This document shows, piece after piece, positions 33,321 to 44,571 of a stretch of DNA of 64,000 nucleotides. The notes below the pieces were generated by a model. The model did no database searches and was not told the DNA's origin. It saw only the letters and a program-made list of their open reading frames with translations. The stretch spans positions 274,447,496 to 274,511,495 of the forward strand of contig OX336394.1 in NCBI GenBank assembly GCA_946902985.2, written 5' to 3'. Each line of letters begins with the position of its first letter. The stretch's first letter is position 1. The DNA comes from Meconema thalassinum. Lineage: Eukaryota; Arthropoda; Insecta; Orthoptera; Tettigoniidae. The position numbers and the translations under genes were made by a program.

Positions 33321-33929
33321 GATTATTCAAGGCCGTAAAATGTTCGATGTCGGCAAGTTTAAACATGCCAGCATTAAGTTGCAATTCCAAGACCAGATAC
33401 AGGAAAGGATTTATATCCGCTAGTACAGTGAATGAAAAATGGATGGCTTCAAACAAACAATTCTTGAAGTGGCTGATAAAACAGTTGGAAAGATGAAAGC
33501 ATCACCTCAGAAACCCTGGATCACTGATCAACTTCATGAGCTTATAGAGGAGAGAAGAAAGTATAGTATAAAAACGCTAGAAGTGATGAAGGAATTCGTC
33601 GTTACAATAGCCTCCGAAATATCGTAAACAGGGAAGCTAAGAAGGCAAAAGAGGACTATATAATGAGACAATGCTTAGAAATTGAAGATAGTTTGAAAAA
33701 TGGACAAGTAGAAAAAGCTTACGACTTGATTAATAAACAATTTAAAAGGAGGAAGGGGCGTAGTGGATGAATATGGGAAGCTAAGGATTGAGAGCAAGGA
33801 CGTAGTGATGAGGTGGAAGAATTATTTGGAAAATCTGAATGAAGACCCCCACACAATTGACTGAGCTGGAAAATGGAGATACTATTTCGCATGATAACTT
33901 AGGACCATCCATTCTTGAATCAGAATATT

Positions 33930-35387
33930 TTCTGCTGTGAATGAACTGAAATCATATAAAGCTCCAGAATGTGATAAAATAACAGCAGAAATGTTACAAG
34001 CATTGAATTCTGAGACACACAAATATCTGTTTGGGTTGATCAGTGAAATATATAAAAATGGAGAAGTCCCAGACGACTTAACAAAGAGTCTCATGATACC
34101 AATACCAAAGAAACAGGGAACACTGAAATGTGAGGAACATCGTACCCTTAGCATCCTACCGCATGCATCAAAAATATTGACTAAAATAATTTACAGACGA
34201 AAAGAAAGCAAAATAGAACAAAATCTGAATGAAGATCAATTTGGCTTTAGTCAGAACAGAGGAACAAGGGAAAATGATAAAATGATGGATATAAGGAAAC
34301 CACTTTACAATGCCTTTGTAGACCTTGAAAATGCATTCGATAATGTGAATTTGAATATTCTCATGGAAATTATGACTAATGTTGGCTTGGATTACACAGA
34401 TAGACGGAATCTATAAACTTTATAAAAACCAAAAATAGCATTGTGGACATATGCGGAGTAGTGCAAGAAGCTTGTATACATAAAGGAGTTAGACAGGGAT
34501 GCAGCTTATCGCCTGCACTTTTCAACTTATATATTGAGAAAGGCATTGAGGAATGTAAGACAGTTATGAGAGGAGTTAAGATCAACGGAGTAGCAGCCAA
34601 GACAATAAGGTTTGCAGACGACATAGCAGTCCTGGAAACCAGTGAAGAGAAACTGCAACATGCACTCACGGAAATGAACAGGTTTCTACATGAAAAATAT
34701 AATATGAAAATCAATATTAAAAAGACGGAAATAATGGTATGCGCTAGAGAACAACTTAATGCAGCTATGCACATAGCTGATGCTCCACTTAAGCAAGTTA
34801 ACACTTTCACCTATCTGGGGAGTAAAATTACTACCACTGGAAAAAGTTCAACTGATATTCAAGCTAGAATTGCCCAAGCCAAAATTGCATTTAACAGCAA
34901 AAAATCCCTTCTGATTTCATAGAATATATCTATTGAGACCAGAATTAAATTTATAAAATGTTATGTGTGGAGTGTAGCCTTGTATGGCTCAGAAGCTTGG
35001 ACATTGGCATGTGCTGATAAAAGAAGACTTGCAGCTTTTGAAATGTGGTGTTGGCATCGGATGGGAAAAATTCCACGGACCTCCAGAGTGATGAATGACG
35101 AAGTGCTCAGAAACATTAATGAACAGAGAGCATTTCTCAAAACTATACGGAAACGACGAGGCCAACTGATAGGACATGTCTATCGCCACAATAACTTTAT
35201 GGTAACTGTGTTAGATGGCATAATTCGGGGCAAGAGAGGAAGAGGGCAACCGAGACTGCAATACATCAAACAGATCATAACAGATGTTAATGTCCATTCA
35301 TACAGAGACATGAAGCGACATGGAGGAAGAGGAGGATTGCTGCCGACCAATCTACGGATTGAGAACATGAATGAGTATTATTCATAA
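33930..35387 (+). pseudogene. RTE reverse transcriptase and C-terminal region
   Basis: The visible blocks are ELKSYKAPECDKITAEML (usually KAPGxDxI), SLMIPIPKKQGTLKCEEHR, GFSQNRGTRE, FVDLENAFDNV (motif A), HKGVRQGCSLSPALFNLY (motif B), RFADDIAVL (motif C, catalytic ADD), TYLGSKIT, then EAWTLACADKRRLAAFEMWC, GQLIGHVYRHN and KRGRGQPRLQYI. The last three are the conserved C-terminal segment of RTE-type proteins. There are frame breaks at about 34416-34440 and a stop at 34921. Confidence 0.9.
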
Positions 35388-35390
35388 GTC

Positions 35391-36289
35391 TAAATACACA
35401 ATTTGTTGTAATCAGCGTAACCACAGTCTTCGCACAGAGGTTTACGTAGGCCAGTGCGTCTCCCATTTTTGAACAGCTGACTGTGGCTGACTGTGCAGCG
35501 TTGGGGGTCTGAAACGCTAGCGCTGGCCAACAGCGGGGCGCGTTTGAAGTCTGTCAGTGATAACACTATGTAATTCTATTCTTCATGGCAGGGGTAAAGC
35601 ATATCCCCCGACAACCGCATTATATCGGTCTTCTACTGTACATGTAATTTTTCCCAGGAGTGTATTTACATATTTATACTTCGTGCCCCGCCCATCCATT
35701 GGGCATATTCGTCTTGATCGACTGAAGAGATACAAACAACAGCATTGAATGGCAATAAATTAATACCAGTCTTTTTTTATATGCCTTCATATGTGACGTT
35801 CTCCAGGAAACCATTCCTTAAGTCGGAAAATCTCATTTTTGGTTTATTTTATATTTTGATAGTAGGTAAATTTGAGATTATTTTCGTGAAAACTAGAAGT
35901 ATTTATCTTACAAACTAATTATTTTATGAAACATTGAAGTTATAGGACAGAATTTATTGAATGTCGAGAAAATCGATTTGAAAATTTAGTATAGTGCTCG
36001 GACAATATATTAAATATTTAAGAAAATCTGACTGTTTAACTGGATGAAGGAAGATCAGCATTGTGTATTAAAATAATATTTCATAAATATATCGGAGTTT
36101 TATTCTCTAGCAAGTATTGTAAATATGTAAAAATGTTCAAGATAATGAAAGTAAAACACAAAATTTTAGTCTTGCAAGACTCAAGTAGGCCTACACAGAT
36201 GTTCTGTCTTAAGAAGTGCAAACAATATCAGGAAACAATAATAATATCTGTGATAATTTTAATAATAATAAAAATGATAATTCTTTTAG
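35391..36289. other. Intergenic with a mariner end fragment
   Basis: From about 35640 to 35715 the sequence (GGAGTGTATTTACATATTTA; CCATTGGGCATATTCG) is the reverse complement of the right end of the mariner relic at 17395-17465. The rest is AT-rich with no feature seen. Confidence 0.55.
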
Positions 36290-36541
36290 AATTTGCCAAA
36301 GGGCATAACTACACTCTTAAAATATCTCGCGAACCAATAATTGTACAAAGTCATGCAAGGATTCAAATTAAAGGGCGTAACACCCTCTTTGCTGTGGATT
36401 ATTTATATTTCTCAAATTTTGCCAAAGGGCATAACTCCATTTTTTAAATATCTCGCGAACCAACAATGGTACAAAGTCGTGCAAGGATTCAAATTAAAGG
36501 GCGTAACACCCTCTTTGCCGTGGATTATTTATATTTTCCTG
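36290..36541. repeat. 126-bp tandem duplication
   Basis: The unit GCCAAAGGGCATAAC ... TATCTCGCGAACCAA ... AAGGGCGTAACACCCTCTTT is present at about 36295 and again at 36421, about 90% identical. Each unit contains a small inverted repeat (AGGGCGTAACACCCT). Confidence 0.92.
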
Positions 36542-37750
36542 GAGAGCGTCACATATATAAAAATCTACTGGTGTCTGTCTCTGTTACTCTTTTGACTTAC
36601 TCAACTGATTAAGCTGAAATTTTGGCACAAACATAGTTCTTATATCTAGAAAGAACACAGGATTGCTGCTCATTTATACTAATATTCTTCTAACCTTGAA
36701 TCTTTGGCACTCGGGCATAGACAAAAGGCAAAATATCGAAGCTTTCTTAGAAGGACTGGACTGCTCATTGTACACACTTCGGCGAAAGAAACAATACTCT
36801 GAATGTTCCAAAGGGACTCGAAGAACCCCCCAAAAAACGGTTCCCAAGCATTTGAGATATTTCCAGAATAATCCTCTCTCTTGGAAAAAGGGGCAGATGA
36901 CCTTGCTGTTCCATATCTTAAAAGTACAATAACTAACTGTCTTGGAAACTTAGCCAGCTGTAACCATAGCAATGCCAGCTTAAGAAATTTCATTTAGCTT
37001 TCCATATAGCTCTGTAATAGGCAGTGCACGGCTCCATTTGGCACCTAAAATACCATATGAATGTTATAAACATTATGAATCATAACATTCAACTCTTTTG
37101 ATACAAGTATAGGGGGCTAAATTTGCTTGTGTGATATATGTCATTTCAAATGTCTCTTTTGAGCTGAAATTAGCAAAAATATTTCTTTTTAAATTTCTCC
37201 TATTCTCTGGGGGGGGGGGGGGATATATATTTGGGTCAGGAAATTCCTTCCATTGTTGTAACAAGCACATTTCTTATCTATGCTGTTAACGTTTTGCCCT
37301 TTTTCCTTACTGTCGCCATCCAAACCCTTATGTGCCACTTAGCTGCCCCTCTTGTCCTCAACTGCTGTCTTATATTTTTGCCAAGGAAAATACTGGGGAG
37401 GACAAAATTCAGGAAGGCTGCTGTCGGAGCATGAATTTTAACCTTTGATCCCCAGAATTAACTCCAACTTACAGTCAAGGCGCACGACACTCAGCCGCAC
37501 AAGATTCTTTTTGTGATGAGGGAACAAAATCTTAATTTCTTGGCAGTCACTTGCAATTGATCAGATTTACATGAAATTTCATTTGAGGAATAATTAATCA
37601 TGGTCTCTTTTGGACCATATTGACAATGTTAATAGTTATAAAATTAAAATACTACATTAATATGATGATCCACCTTGTCAATATTAAAGTTTTGATTTTA
37701 GACTCTTATAGGACCGTATGAGAACCCCAGTATTATCATGTTTAATGATT
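36542..37750. other. Intergenic, nothing recognised
   Basis: A run of 15 G lies at about 37208-37222. Open frames here have no family motif. Confidence 0.4.
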
Positions 37751-38285
37751 TATCCAAGCGGCACGGCTTTGGTGGTGTAGTTGGTAGCATGCTGAGCTTC
37801 TATGCCCAATGTCGCGAGTTAAAACCCGGCCAAAGTCGTCGGATTTTTAAAGAGCATTAAAAATCCCTCAGTATGCCTTCTTTCGGAGGGGAAGTAAAGC
37901 CAGTGGTCCCATGTCATAGATTTATGGCATGTAAGAGAACCTTCCACTAATTACACTTGTGTGAAGCTAAATTATAGGTTAGATTTGACTAACGCTCTTA
38001 GGTTCCAACGTACGTCGCCAGGAGCCGATTGTGGTGGCATCTAGTAACCAAGTTCAGAACTAGTTGTCATTGATGGAGGCGTTTGGTAGCAAAAGTAGGA
38101 ACTACTTGAAAATTGAATGTCTGCAGTCCTTACTTGAATTAAAAACAGATAACACACACTAATACAGCCATCACAATTAACACCGGTTAACACACAGATT
38201 CTACACACACCCAAAGTACATGGGGCTACATGACCGCGTTGTCGTAGCCCCTAAACTAAGGAACCAACCAACCTATCCAAGTGGC
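37751..38285 (+). repeat. S2 SINE, full-length, with 12-bp target duplication
   Basis: The element is 37763-38273, flanked by TATCCAAGCGGC (37751-37762) and TATCCAAGTGGC (38274-38285). It has head A box TGGTGTAGTTGG, a mutated B box (GAGTTAAAACCC), and the 3' end CTAAGGAACCAACCAACC. Confidence 0.93.
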
Positions 38286-38618
38286 TTGTTGGTTTGAGTT
38301 TTGTTATTAAGTGCTCTTCAATTTATATTTTTAAATATTCACTGATGGGCTTTGAAGGGGATACCACAACACCAAAACATGTGCCTCTAGATATCTAAAA
38401 CCACCTATGAGTTAAATTTAATATTGACAAGGTAGTTCATAATAAAGTTTTAATTTTATAACAATTTGAGGGTCTAGGAGTCCAAGTCCAAAAATGAGAG
38501 AGAGAGGGAAGGAGAGGGGTGGTGGTGGAGAGAGACTGTATGTGAGCTTCTCTTTGGTCAATCTAAAATTTAGGCTACATTTTGTACATTAAAAATAACT
38601 TTGTTTTCGCACTGATTA

Positions 38619-39401
38619 TACAGGGTGATTCTTTTGCTGGAGCGGGACTAGCGGCCAGGTACCAGATGCGCGCACGCCTTCCGCCAGCCAACCGAACTTG
38701 GTCTGAAGATTACGCGCAGGTAGAAACCGTAACACAGTAACTTAGTCTACATTAATTAATGATAAATTCACCAGTAAATCATGATTAAAAAAAACTTACC
38801 TTTTTCACAGAAGATGCTGAAAATGTTCTCCTTCAGCTGACAGACAGGCGTTGTATAGTGTAAATAAATTAGCGTTTACACATTGTAATTTCCTGCCTTA
38901 TATTGTTCTCCATCTCCACTAGAGTACGGGTATTTTATTTGTATTTTAAATTACCCCACAATTAAACATCAAACGAGCTGAGGTCTGTGCTTCGATTAAT
39001 CGCAGTAAACACGCAGGGTGGTACAGGAGTAGCTACATAATGTAACAATGTAACTTCCAAAGTTACTGTCAGCTGAAGGAGAACATGTTCAGCATCATCT
39101 GTGAATTGGTAAGTTCTAACCTTTAACTGGTGACGTGAGGTCATCCAGATTCCCAAGAAATAAAAAAAAAACATCTGTGCTTCTTTAATTAAATCTTGCA
39201 GGGAGCTGTTTATGTTACCTTCTTATCTGTATGCTGACACTTCACACCCTCGTTGATGAAAGTTTAGTGACCCTGGTTAGCTCGCCTCGTTAGGTTGAAG
39301 TTAATGTTTCTATCTGCGACCTGACTGCGGTTGGCTGGCGGAAGGCGTGCGCCCGCCTGGGCTGGCCGCTGGCCCAGCTCCAGCAAAAGAATCTCACTGT
39401 A
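38619..39401. mobile_element. Mariner-type MITE with long inverted ends and TA duplication
   Basis: The element is 38621-39399, starting CAGGGTGATTCTTTTGCTGG and ending in its complement (AGCAAAAGAATCTCACTG), between TA dinucleotides. Complementarity continues inward (GCGCACGCCTTCCGCCAGCC against its inverse near 39335). An inner pair (AAATGTTCTCCTTCAGCTGA at 38822 and its complement near 39070) gives the whole a foldback shape. The last inner segment could be the very end of a transposase gene (CQLKENMF). It is not autonomous. Confidence 0.88.
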
Positions 39402-39624
39402 TAAAGCTTCAGCTAGCATTGACAACACACGATAGAAGTGGCCTTACCTTATGGCAGGGTCACACATGAGTTACTTTGTAAATATAGCACAATTTATTCA
39501 TTTGTCCCTCGCACGTTTTTTATTCCGGCATTTTAGTTTCATTAACAGCTTCTATTGAAAATTACAGTATGTGTTTCAATAATATATTTTCCTACCCTGA
39601 CCACATGTGTTCTACATTGGCAGT

Positions 39625-40215
39625 ACTGCTTACCATCATCATCTTGCACAGTTTCCAGTCACTGGCCGGGTCTGTTTGGAACACAAGCCTCTCCAACGTC
39701 TTATGTCTTCCCACCTTCTCTCAGCCTCCACCCTTGTCCAGTCTTCTCCTCTCTTCTTCACACTTTCATCCACCCCCTTCAGCCACCTGTCTCTCGGTCT
39801 TCCTCTCGGTCTCTTTCCTTCCCACTTCGTCTCATGTACTCTCCTGGGTATCTCCTCCATTCGTTTTACATGTCCATACCCTCTAAGTCTAGATTTCTCC
39901 ATACCATCCAGTAATGGTTCCTCCTTCATTAATTCTCTGGTCCTCTCATTTCTTATTCTGTCCATCTTTGTAGCTCCAATACTGCTTCTCAAGAACCTCA
40001 TCTCACTGGCCTGTATTTTGCTCTTCTCCCTTCCTTTCATAACCCAGGTCTCCGAGGCATACGTCAGGATAGGGACATAGTACGTCCGATATATGATCTT
40101 TTTGCTGTTCTGAGGGACATCCTAGCTCCATAACATGCTTCTCACACTCCTCCGGAATGCTTCTGCCTGTCTCCCCCGCTCATTTATTATTTCTCGATCG
40201 TTTCTTCCAAACTAC
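39625..40215 (-). mobile_element. 5'-truncated RTE-like LINE tail
   Basis: The minus-strand reading is YRTYYVPILTYASETW, then EMRFLRSSIGATKMDRIRNE, RLRGYGHVKRMEE, KRPRGRPRDRW and DWTRVEAERRWEDIRRWRGL. This is the C-terminal region of an RTE-type reverse transcriptase, open from 40040 to 39639 with a stop just upstream. The 3' end is an ATGATGATGG-type tail near 39630. It differs in sequence from the element at 31960-35390, so it is a separate family. Confidence 0.85.
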
Positions 40216-40248
40216 AAATTTATTTATTTTAAAATTTAAGTGAGAAAT

Positions 40249-40445
40249 TTAATTTGGACATCCGAAAATGTGGTCAGTACACAACTGTACAGATGTTCCA
40301 TTATGTGGAACAATTTTCATAATCTCTAATTCTTGAGCTGTAACAGAAACAGGAAGTTTTCGAGGAATATAGTTTCCTGATATACTGTACATCCAAGGGT
40401 TAATGTAGCCTATATCTGGAAACTTCTCCTCCAAAACTTCTGTGA
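40249..40445 (-). CDS. Putative terminal exon of an unidentified gene
   Basis: The minus-strand frame after a strong acceptor (TTTGTTCTTCACAG) reads TEVLEEKFPDIGYINPWMYS, then ISGNYIPRKLPVSV, ELEIMKIVPHNGTSVQL and IFGCPN before the stop. AATAAA-type sequence follows within about 35 nt (TTTATTTATTT on the plus strand at 40217-40230). The composition looks like a real protein but I do not recognise the family. Exons at 41078-41162, 42000-42017 and about 42505-42595 on the same strand may belong to the same gene; the link to this exon needs a non-preferred donor. Confidence 0.45.
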
Positions 40446-41077
40446 CTGTGAAGAACAAATTATGTCAAATTAAGAAATAAACTACATTGTTGTCTTTTCT
40501 TAGGTCTTCTCAAACTTGGCTCATTTTCTCAAGGAAAGAAATGTATAAGATTGTTTGCAGTATCGTGATGCCATGTGTTTTCAGGCTTTATGACGGTTAC
40601 AATTAGCAGCATTTCAACCTTCACAGCAAGCTTATGATGTCTGCTTTATGTTTTTAAGAACTTTCATGGATTGTACACTTTCTTGACAAGTTTGCTCAAA
40701 GCAGATGGAGATATACGGTATTTATCTTGTTGATTTTTTTTTTGCCCCACAACTTTCTTTTTTCTGTGTCTTTTTCTCTTGAAGTAGCAAATTACCTTTC
40801 CTTCTCATAATATTTTCCATTAGGATCAGGTGAGGTTATTCCAATCAGAGATATTTACATCTGTGTAGAAAATATTAATTCTATAGGCTACATTAATGAC
40901 CAATATGTGCATTTGTTTGAAAGTATATTAATTGAAGAAAATTATTAAACAGAACTTTGTTGTTATTACTACTGAAACATCAAGTAAATAATGATCTACA
41001 GTTTAACAAAACAGACATAGTGAGGGAGAAAAGGATAACTGACAGAAATATCCCATGGCCAGAATAACCCACTTGAC

Positions 41078-41162
41078 CCTATATTCTTCTGGCAAATGTA
41101 AACTTTTTCATCTTTCAATGAGCGATCTCTGATTGGTTGTCCTCTTTTCTCCTGACGGCAGT
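41078..41162 (-). CDS. Putative internal exon of the unidentified gene
   Basis: It is bounded by acceptor TTTCTCTTTTAG and a weaker donor (GG|GTCAAG; an alternative is GTGGGT 5 nt on). The frame reads CRQEKRGQPIRDRSLKDEKV and then YICQKNI. It joins the 18-nt exon upstream in phase, where the shared codon becomes GAC (Asp). The cysteines on both sides of the junction (FCTDC, then YIC) suggest a metal-binding or disulphide segment. Function unknown. Confidence 0.42.
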
Positions 41163-41999
41163 CTAAAAGAGAAAAGAAGTAGTAATTTAACCAAATGCTG
41201 AATTCAATGGAATCAAAGTAATTATTTAATGTAATACACATGCTTGATCATAAGTCACTTACCAGCACAAAACTGCAGAACAGGCGACTTTTAGAGGATT
41301 CAAAGCAATCAAAGTGCAGAAAGTTATCACAATCGTCCTCAACAGCACGAGTATCAGTGTTGCCATGTATTCATAGAAATTCTCACCCAGATGAATATTT
41401 TTCCATTAAATCCCAAATCTTCCCTCCAGGAATGTCATACAGTTCAGTGTCAAGTAAAGGCGAACACATACAGTACGTTACTTACAACAATACTTTTCAA
41501 GAAGAAGAAGACATTAAGAGAGAGAAGACTAAATATTTTGACAAGTGTAAACACTAGTAAACAGATAAATTCATCTTTTTCTATTAATTGCTTTAACTTA
41601 GAGGTTTGATTTTTCACCTGCTGTCTCTTATTTGGCTTGTATACCATTGGTACAGCCATTAAGAAATGTGATGTAACTGCACACAACAGATAAAACACAG
41701 ATTTATAATCGTAACTTCGAAAGTTATTGGTATTGGTAAGTTGTTCATGTAATAATCATTTCTACAGTAGTTCTAAACATACCGGCAGTATTAATTATTT
41801 GATCAGAATCTGAAGCTTGATTGATGTTTCAGTGTAGTGTGTGTGAAATATATTAGAAATTATTTTTTTAATAGCTTTTCATTAGGTTTTTTGTTTAATG
41901 AGTATTTTTAAGTGACATAATAATACTTATCACAAAAAATAAAAGGGCACCCATAACATGTTGGCTGACTGAAAAGGAACTTGTACATAGTACACTTAC

Positions 42000-42017
42000 C
42001 AGTGCAAAAAGTGAATC
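42000..42017 (-). CDS. Putative 18-nt microexon
   Basis: GATTCACTTTTTGCACTG on the minus strand lies between acceptor TTTCTCTTAG and a perfect donor GTAAGTG. It keeps the reading phase from the exon at 42505 (...KRK|G) into that at 41162, giving GFTFCTD across the junctions. A similar 3' edge with GTAAGTG lies at about 41250 but has no open frame. Confidence 0.42.
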
Positions 42018-42504
42018 CTAAGAGAAATATCAAACTGTTAGCGGCGTAATTTTACTTTAAAGCATTTCAGTCAGTTAACACTTCAGTTTTCTGTAGAGCA
42101 CAAATAATGTAAATGCTTCTTCAATGCAAAAATAGTAAAATTCTTCCTTATGAGTAGTTTACAGTCACATTCTTGAGTGCTTTGCAATTACTAAATAATA
42201 TTGAGCCAAAAGCTTTTAAGGTTCCCTCATCACCTGAAGGGAGTGATTAGAACAAGGGGTGGGAACAAGTTTTTAAAACGCTTTCAGTTGTCAAGTCAAG
42301 TGCTAAGGGTGTTAAGTGCCATATGAGCTATGATGAAAATGCACTGGACTTTTAAATATTGACTATGAATTTAATTTTTCAAAAAAGCATTTAACAATAA
42401 ATTAAAAATAATGGTATTTTTTGATTAACGTATGTTTGAAATATCATAATGTAATAAATTACAAAATGCTAAAAAAGTACAAAAGAAAATAAGCACCAAA
42501 CTAC

Positions 42505-42595
42505 CTTTTCTTTTTGTGTCAGAGAGAGTATTTATCATGGTTCCAATGAAGAACATGCCTTCAAAGTACCATCCATGGTGTGTGAATGTTGAGGT
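42505..42595 (-). CDS. Putative upstream exon of the unidentified gene
   Basis: The minus-strand frame reads FTHHGWYFEGMFFIGTMINT and then LSDTKRK up to a donor (AAAAG|GTAGTT). A stop lies just upstream at 42596, and no good acceptor is visible in between, so its 5' edge is unclear. It may instead start at an internal Met (MFFIG). Further up, about 42650-42800, a second minus-strand open stretch (NDWNGERIQSFKVPYVDND) is unexplained. Confidence 0.35.
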
Positions 42596-42599
42596 TTAT

Positions 42600-43121
42600 A
42601 TTTTGATCCCAATACCTTTTAACCCAGCAACTACCCTACACAAATAAGTTGAGACAGTTATCCCACGAACACTCAAACAAACCAGGGAGGGGGACACCAT
42701 GGTCATTATCAACATAAGGAACTTTGAATGACTGAATGCGCTCCCCATTCCAGTCGTTGGGAGTGACTAAGTTATTTTCCATATGGCAACACTGATCATA
42801 TATAAAACAAACCAAACAATATTAATAAATGGGGTCAGAAAACAGTGCATTGATTTAAAGTCACCAGTTAGTAATGCTTTGCTCAAACATTCCCAGAAGT
42901 CTGCACATTTCCATTAGTATCAGGACATTAGGCAGGCATTTTACAGGTAATGATACTTCTATTTAATACTTCCAGGAAAGAAGTATTTGGAAAAAGATCA
43001 ACTTACAGTAAGCAGGTTCCCTAGTATCATGTTCATACACTGTAGTAATAAATTTTCCGAGTTATTTTGTTTTTGAAAACATGTTCTAGATTTTCTTTCG
43101 TCACTAACTGCCTTTTCTGCA
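42600..43121. other. Non-coding DNA, mostly unexplained
   Basis: Apart from the 42650-42800 open stretch just described, nothing was recognised. Confidence 0.35.
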
Positions 43122-43644
43122 TGCAGACATTTCGGCTGGTTCCTTAGTTTAGGGGCTGCGACAACGCGGTTATGTAGCCCCATGTACTTTGGGTGTGTGT
43201 AGAATTTGTCTGATAACCGGTGTAATGACTGTATTAGTGTGTGTTATTTGTGATTCAGGTAGAAGGACTGCAGGCGATTAATTTTTTCAAGTAGTTCCTT
43301 CTTTTGCCACCAAATGCTACAATCCACGACACCTAGTAGCGGACATGGCTACTATATGCCATCGCAGTCACCATCTGGTGGCGAACGTTGGAACTGATAA
43401 AGCGTTATCAAACTAACCTAAAATTTAGCTTCACACAGATGTAATTAGTGGAAGGTTCTTTATCATGCCATAAATCTATGACATGGGACCGCCGGCTTTA
43501 CTTCCCCTCCGAAGGAAGGCATACTGAGGGATTTTTAACGCTCTTAAAACATCCGAAGACTTCAACCGGGTTTGAAACCGCGATCTTGGGCATAGAAGCT
43601 CAGCATGCTACCAACTACGCCACCGAAGCCGCTGCAGACATTTC
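43122..43644 (-). repeat. S2 SINE, full-length, with 12-bp target duplication
   Basis: The element is 43134-43632 on the minus strand, flanked by TGCAGACATTTC at 43122-43133 and 43633-43644. Head (complement of ACTACGCCACCGAAGCCGC) and 3' end (GGCTGGTTCCTTAGTTTAGG read in reverse) are intact. Confidence 0.93.
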
Positions 43645-44571
43645 AATTTGGCTTAAAAGCATCAATTGTACCACCTTCTTTTCCTTACAAGTTAATCTTC
43701 AGGAATACCTAAAACAAACCAATGATTTCAAATGATTTATAAATGGAGCTTTTATGGGTTGTGTGTTGTGGTTAATTCGTTTTGGGTGCTAGTTCAATAA
43801 CCTGTGTTTATGTGGTGTCTGTATTAGATAATTATTAGGGTCGGAAATGAGTTAGGGACCCTGGAACTCGAAATAAGGCACTATCTCAGCATTTGCCTGG
43901 AGGGAGTGTGGAATAACCATATTTAGGCTAATCGCTGCCTGTGCCAGGATTCAAACCTTTCTGAACCTGCAGCAGCTCCTCATCAGAAACGAGGTGAGCG
44001 ATTTACTGTAATGTGCATGACTACTCTGTGAGGTGATGTTTTTTCCCCATAAATCTATGGTTGGTTATGTATCATTTTCCTTCTCTTTTGATCAGGTACG
44101 ATTATTCCACAGAAGCGAAGCATAGTGAAACATAGCTTCCAAATAAATGCGAATTTATGTATCTGTCCTGTTTTTAATACTTATTGCTATGTGTAGATTT
44201 GCCCGAGTAGTAGCTTGTAGTTTTAACATGACTGTTAATATTGCTATCATGAGCCATAGGACCTCCATTTTTACGTGGAATCCAAACCACAGGATGTGGT
44301 ACTTCACTTCGAAAATCTCACATGCATTGACTGGGACTCGAACCTTGGTGAAGGACAAAACAGCAGTGAGTAGCTGTATCGTTTGCCTTGGCAGCTCATT
44401 CCTGTTTGAAACCAAGTGGATTTTTTAGTCCGAATAACCTTCGCTAAGTAATTAAAGAAGCATCCTTCTTACAAAATTCACTTGCAGTGTGTTTCAAACT
44501 TAATTTATTTTAAGATAATTGACCATGCATTGGATGAACTGGATTAATAAAAGTTAGCTATCAAGAATATA
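43645..44571. other. Intergenic with worn SINE segments
   Basis: At 43770-44010 a diverged S3 copy is visible (GTAACC-like CAATAACCTGTG; AGCATTTGCCTGGAGG). At about 44200-44400 a minus-strand SINE-like block has the B-box-like complement GGGACTCGAACC. Both are low-confidence relics. Confidence 0.45.

Larger units (their letters stand above)
31960..35390 (+). mobile_element. RTE-type non-LTR retrotransposon, nearly full length
   Basis: Upstream non-coding sequence (about 31960-32440) is followed by an apurinic-type endonuclease, reverse transcriptase and a C-terminal region, in the order of RTE-clade LINEs. The start of the coding part is TWNVRSL at about 32470, and the last codon is at 35387. 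The body has several stops and frameshifts (for example at 32773, 33600-33930, 34416-34440 and 34922), and a 113-bp insertion lies at 33086-33198. The left boundary is approximate. Confidence 0.85.

Noticed and set aside
36663..36993. Opposing open frames of about 90-100 codons
   Set aside because: No motif on either strand, no splice sites, and surrounding DNA is plain intergenic sequence.
39555..40080. Three overlapping plus-strand Ser/Leu-rich frames, looking like signal-peptide proteins
   Set aside because: They are antisense to the RTE-type C-terminal frame (KRPRGRPRDRW), whose codon bias creates the hydrophobic shadows.
41249..41450. Minus-strand frame with LYDIPGGKIWDLMEKYSSG, two in-frame TGA codons and a GTAAGTG donor; possible selenoprotein or exon
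   Set aside because: The TGAs are close together, there is no SECIS-like element I can identify, no good acceptor, and the phase does not fit the neighbouring exon. It may be a decayed exon copy, but I cannot support it.
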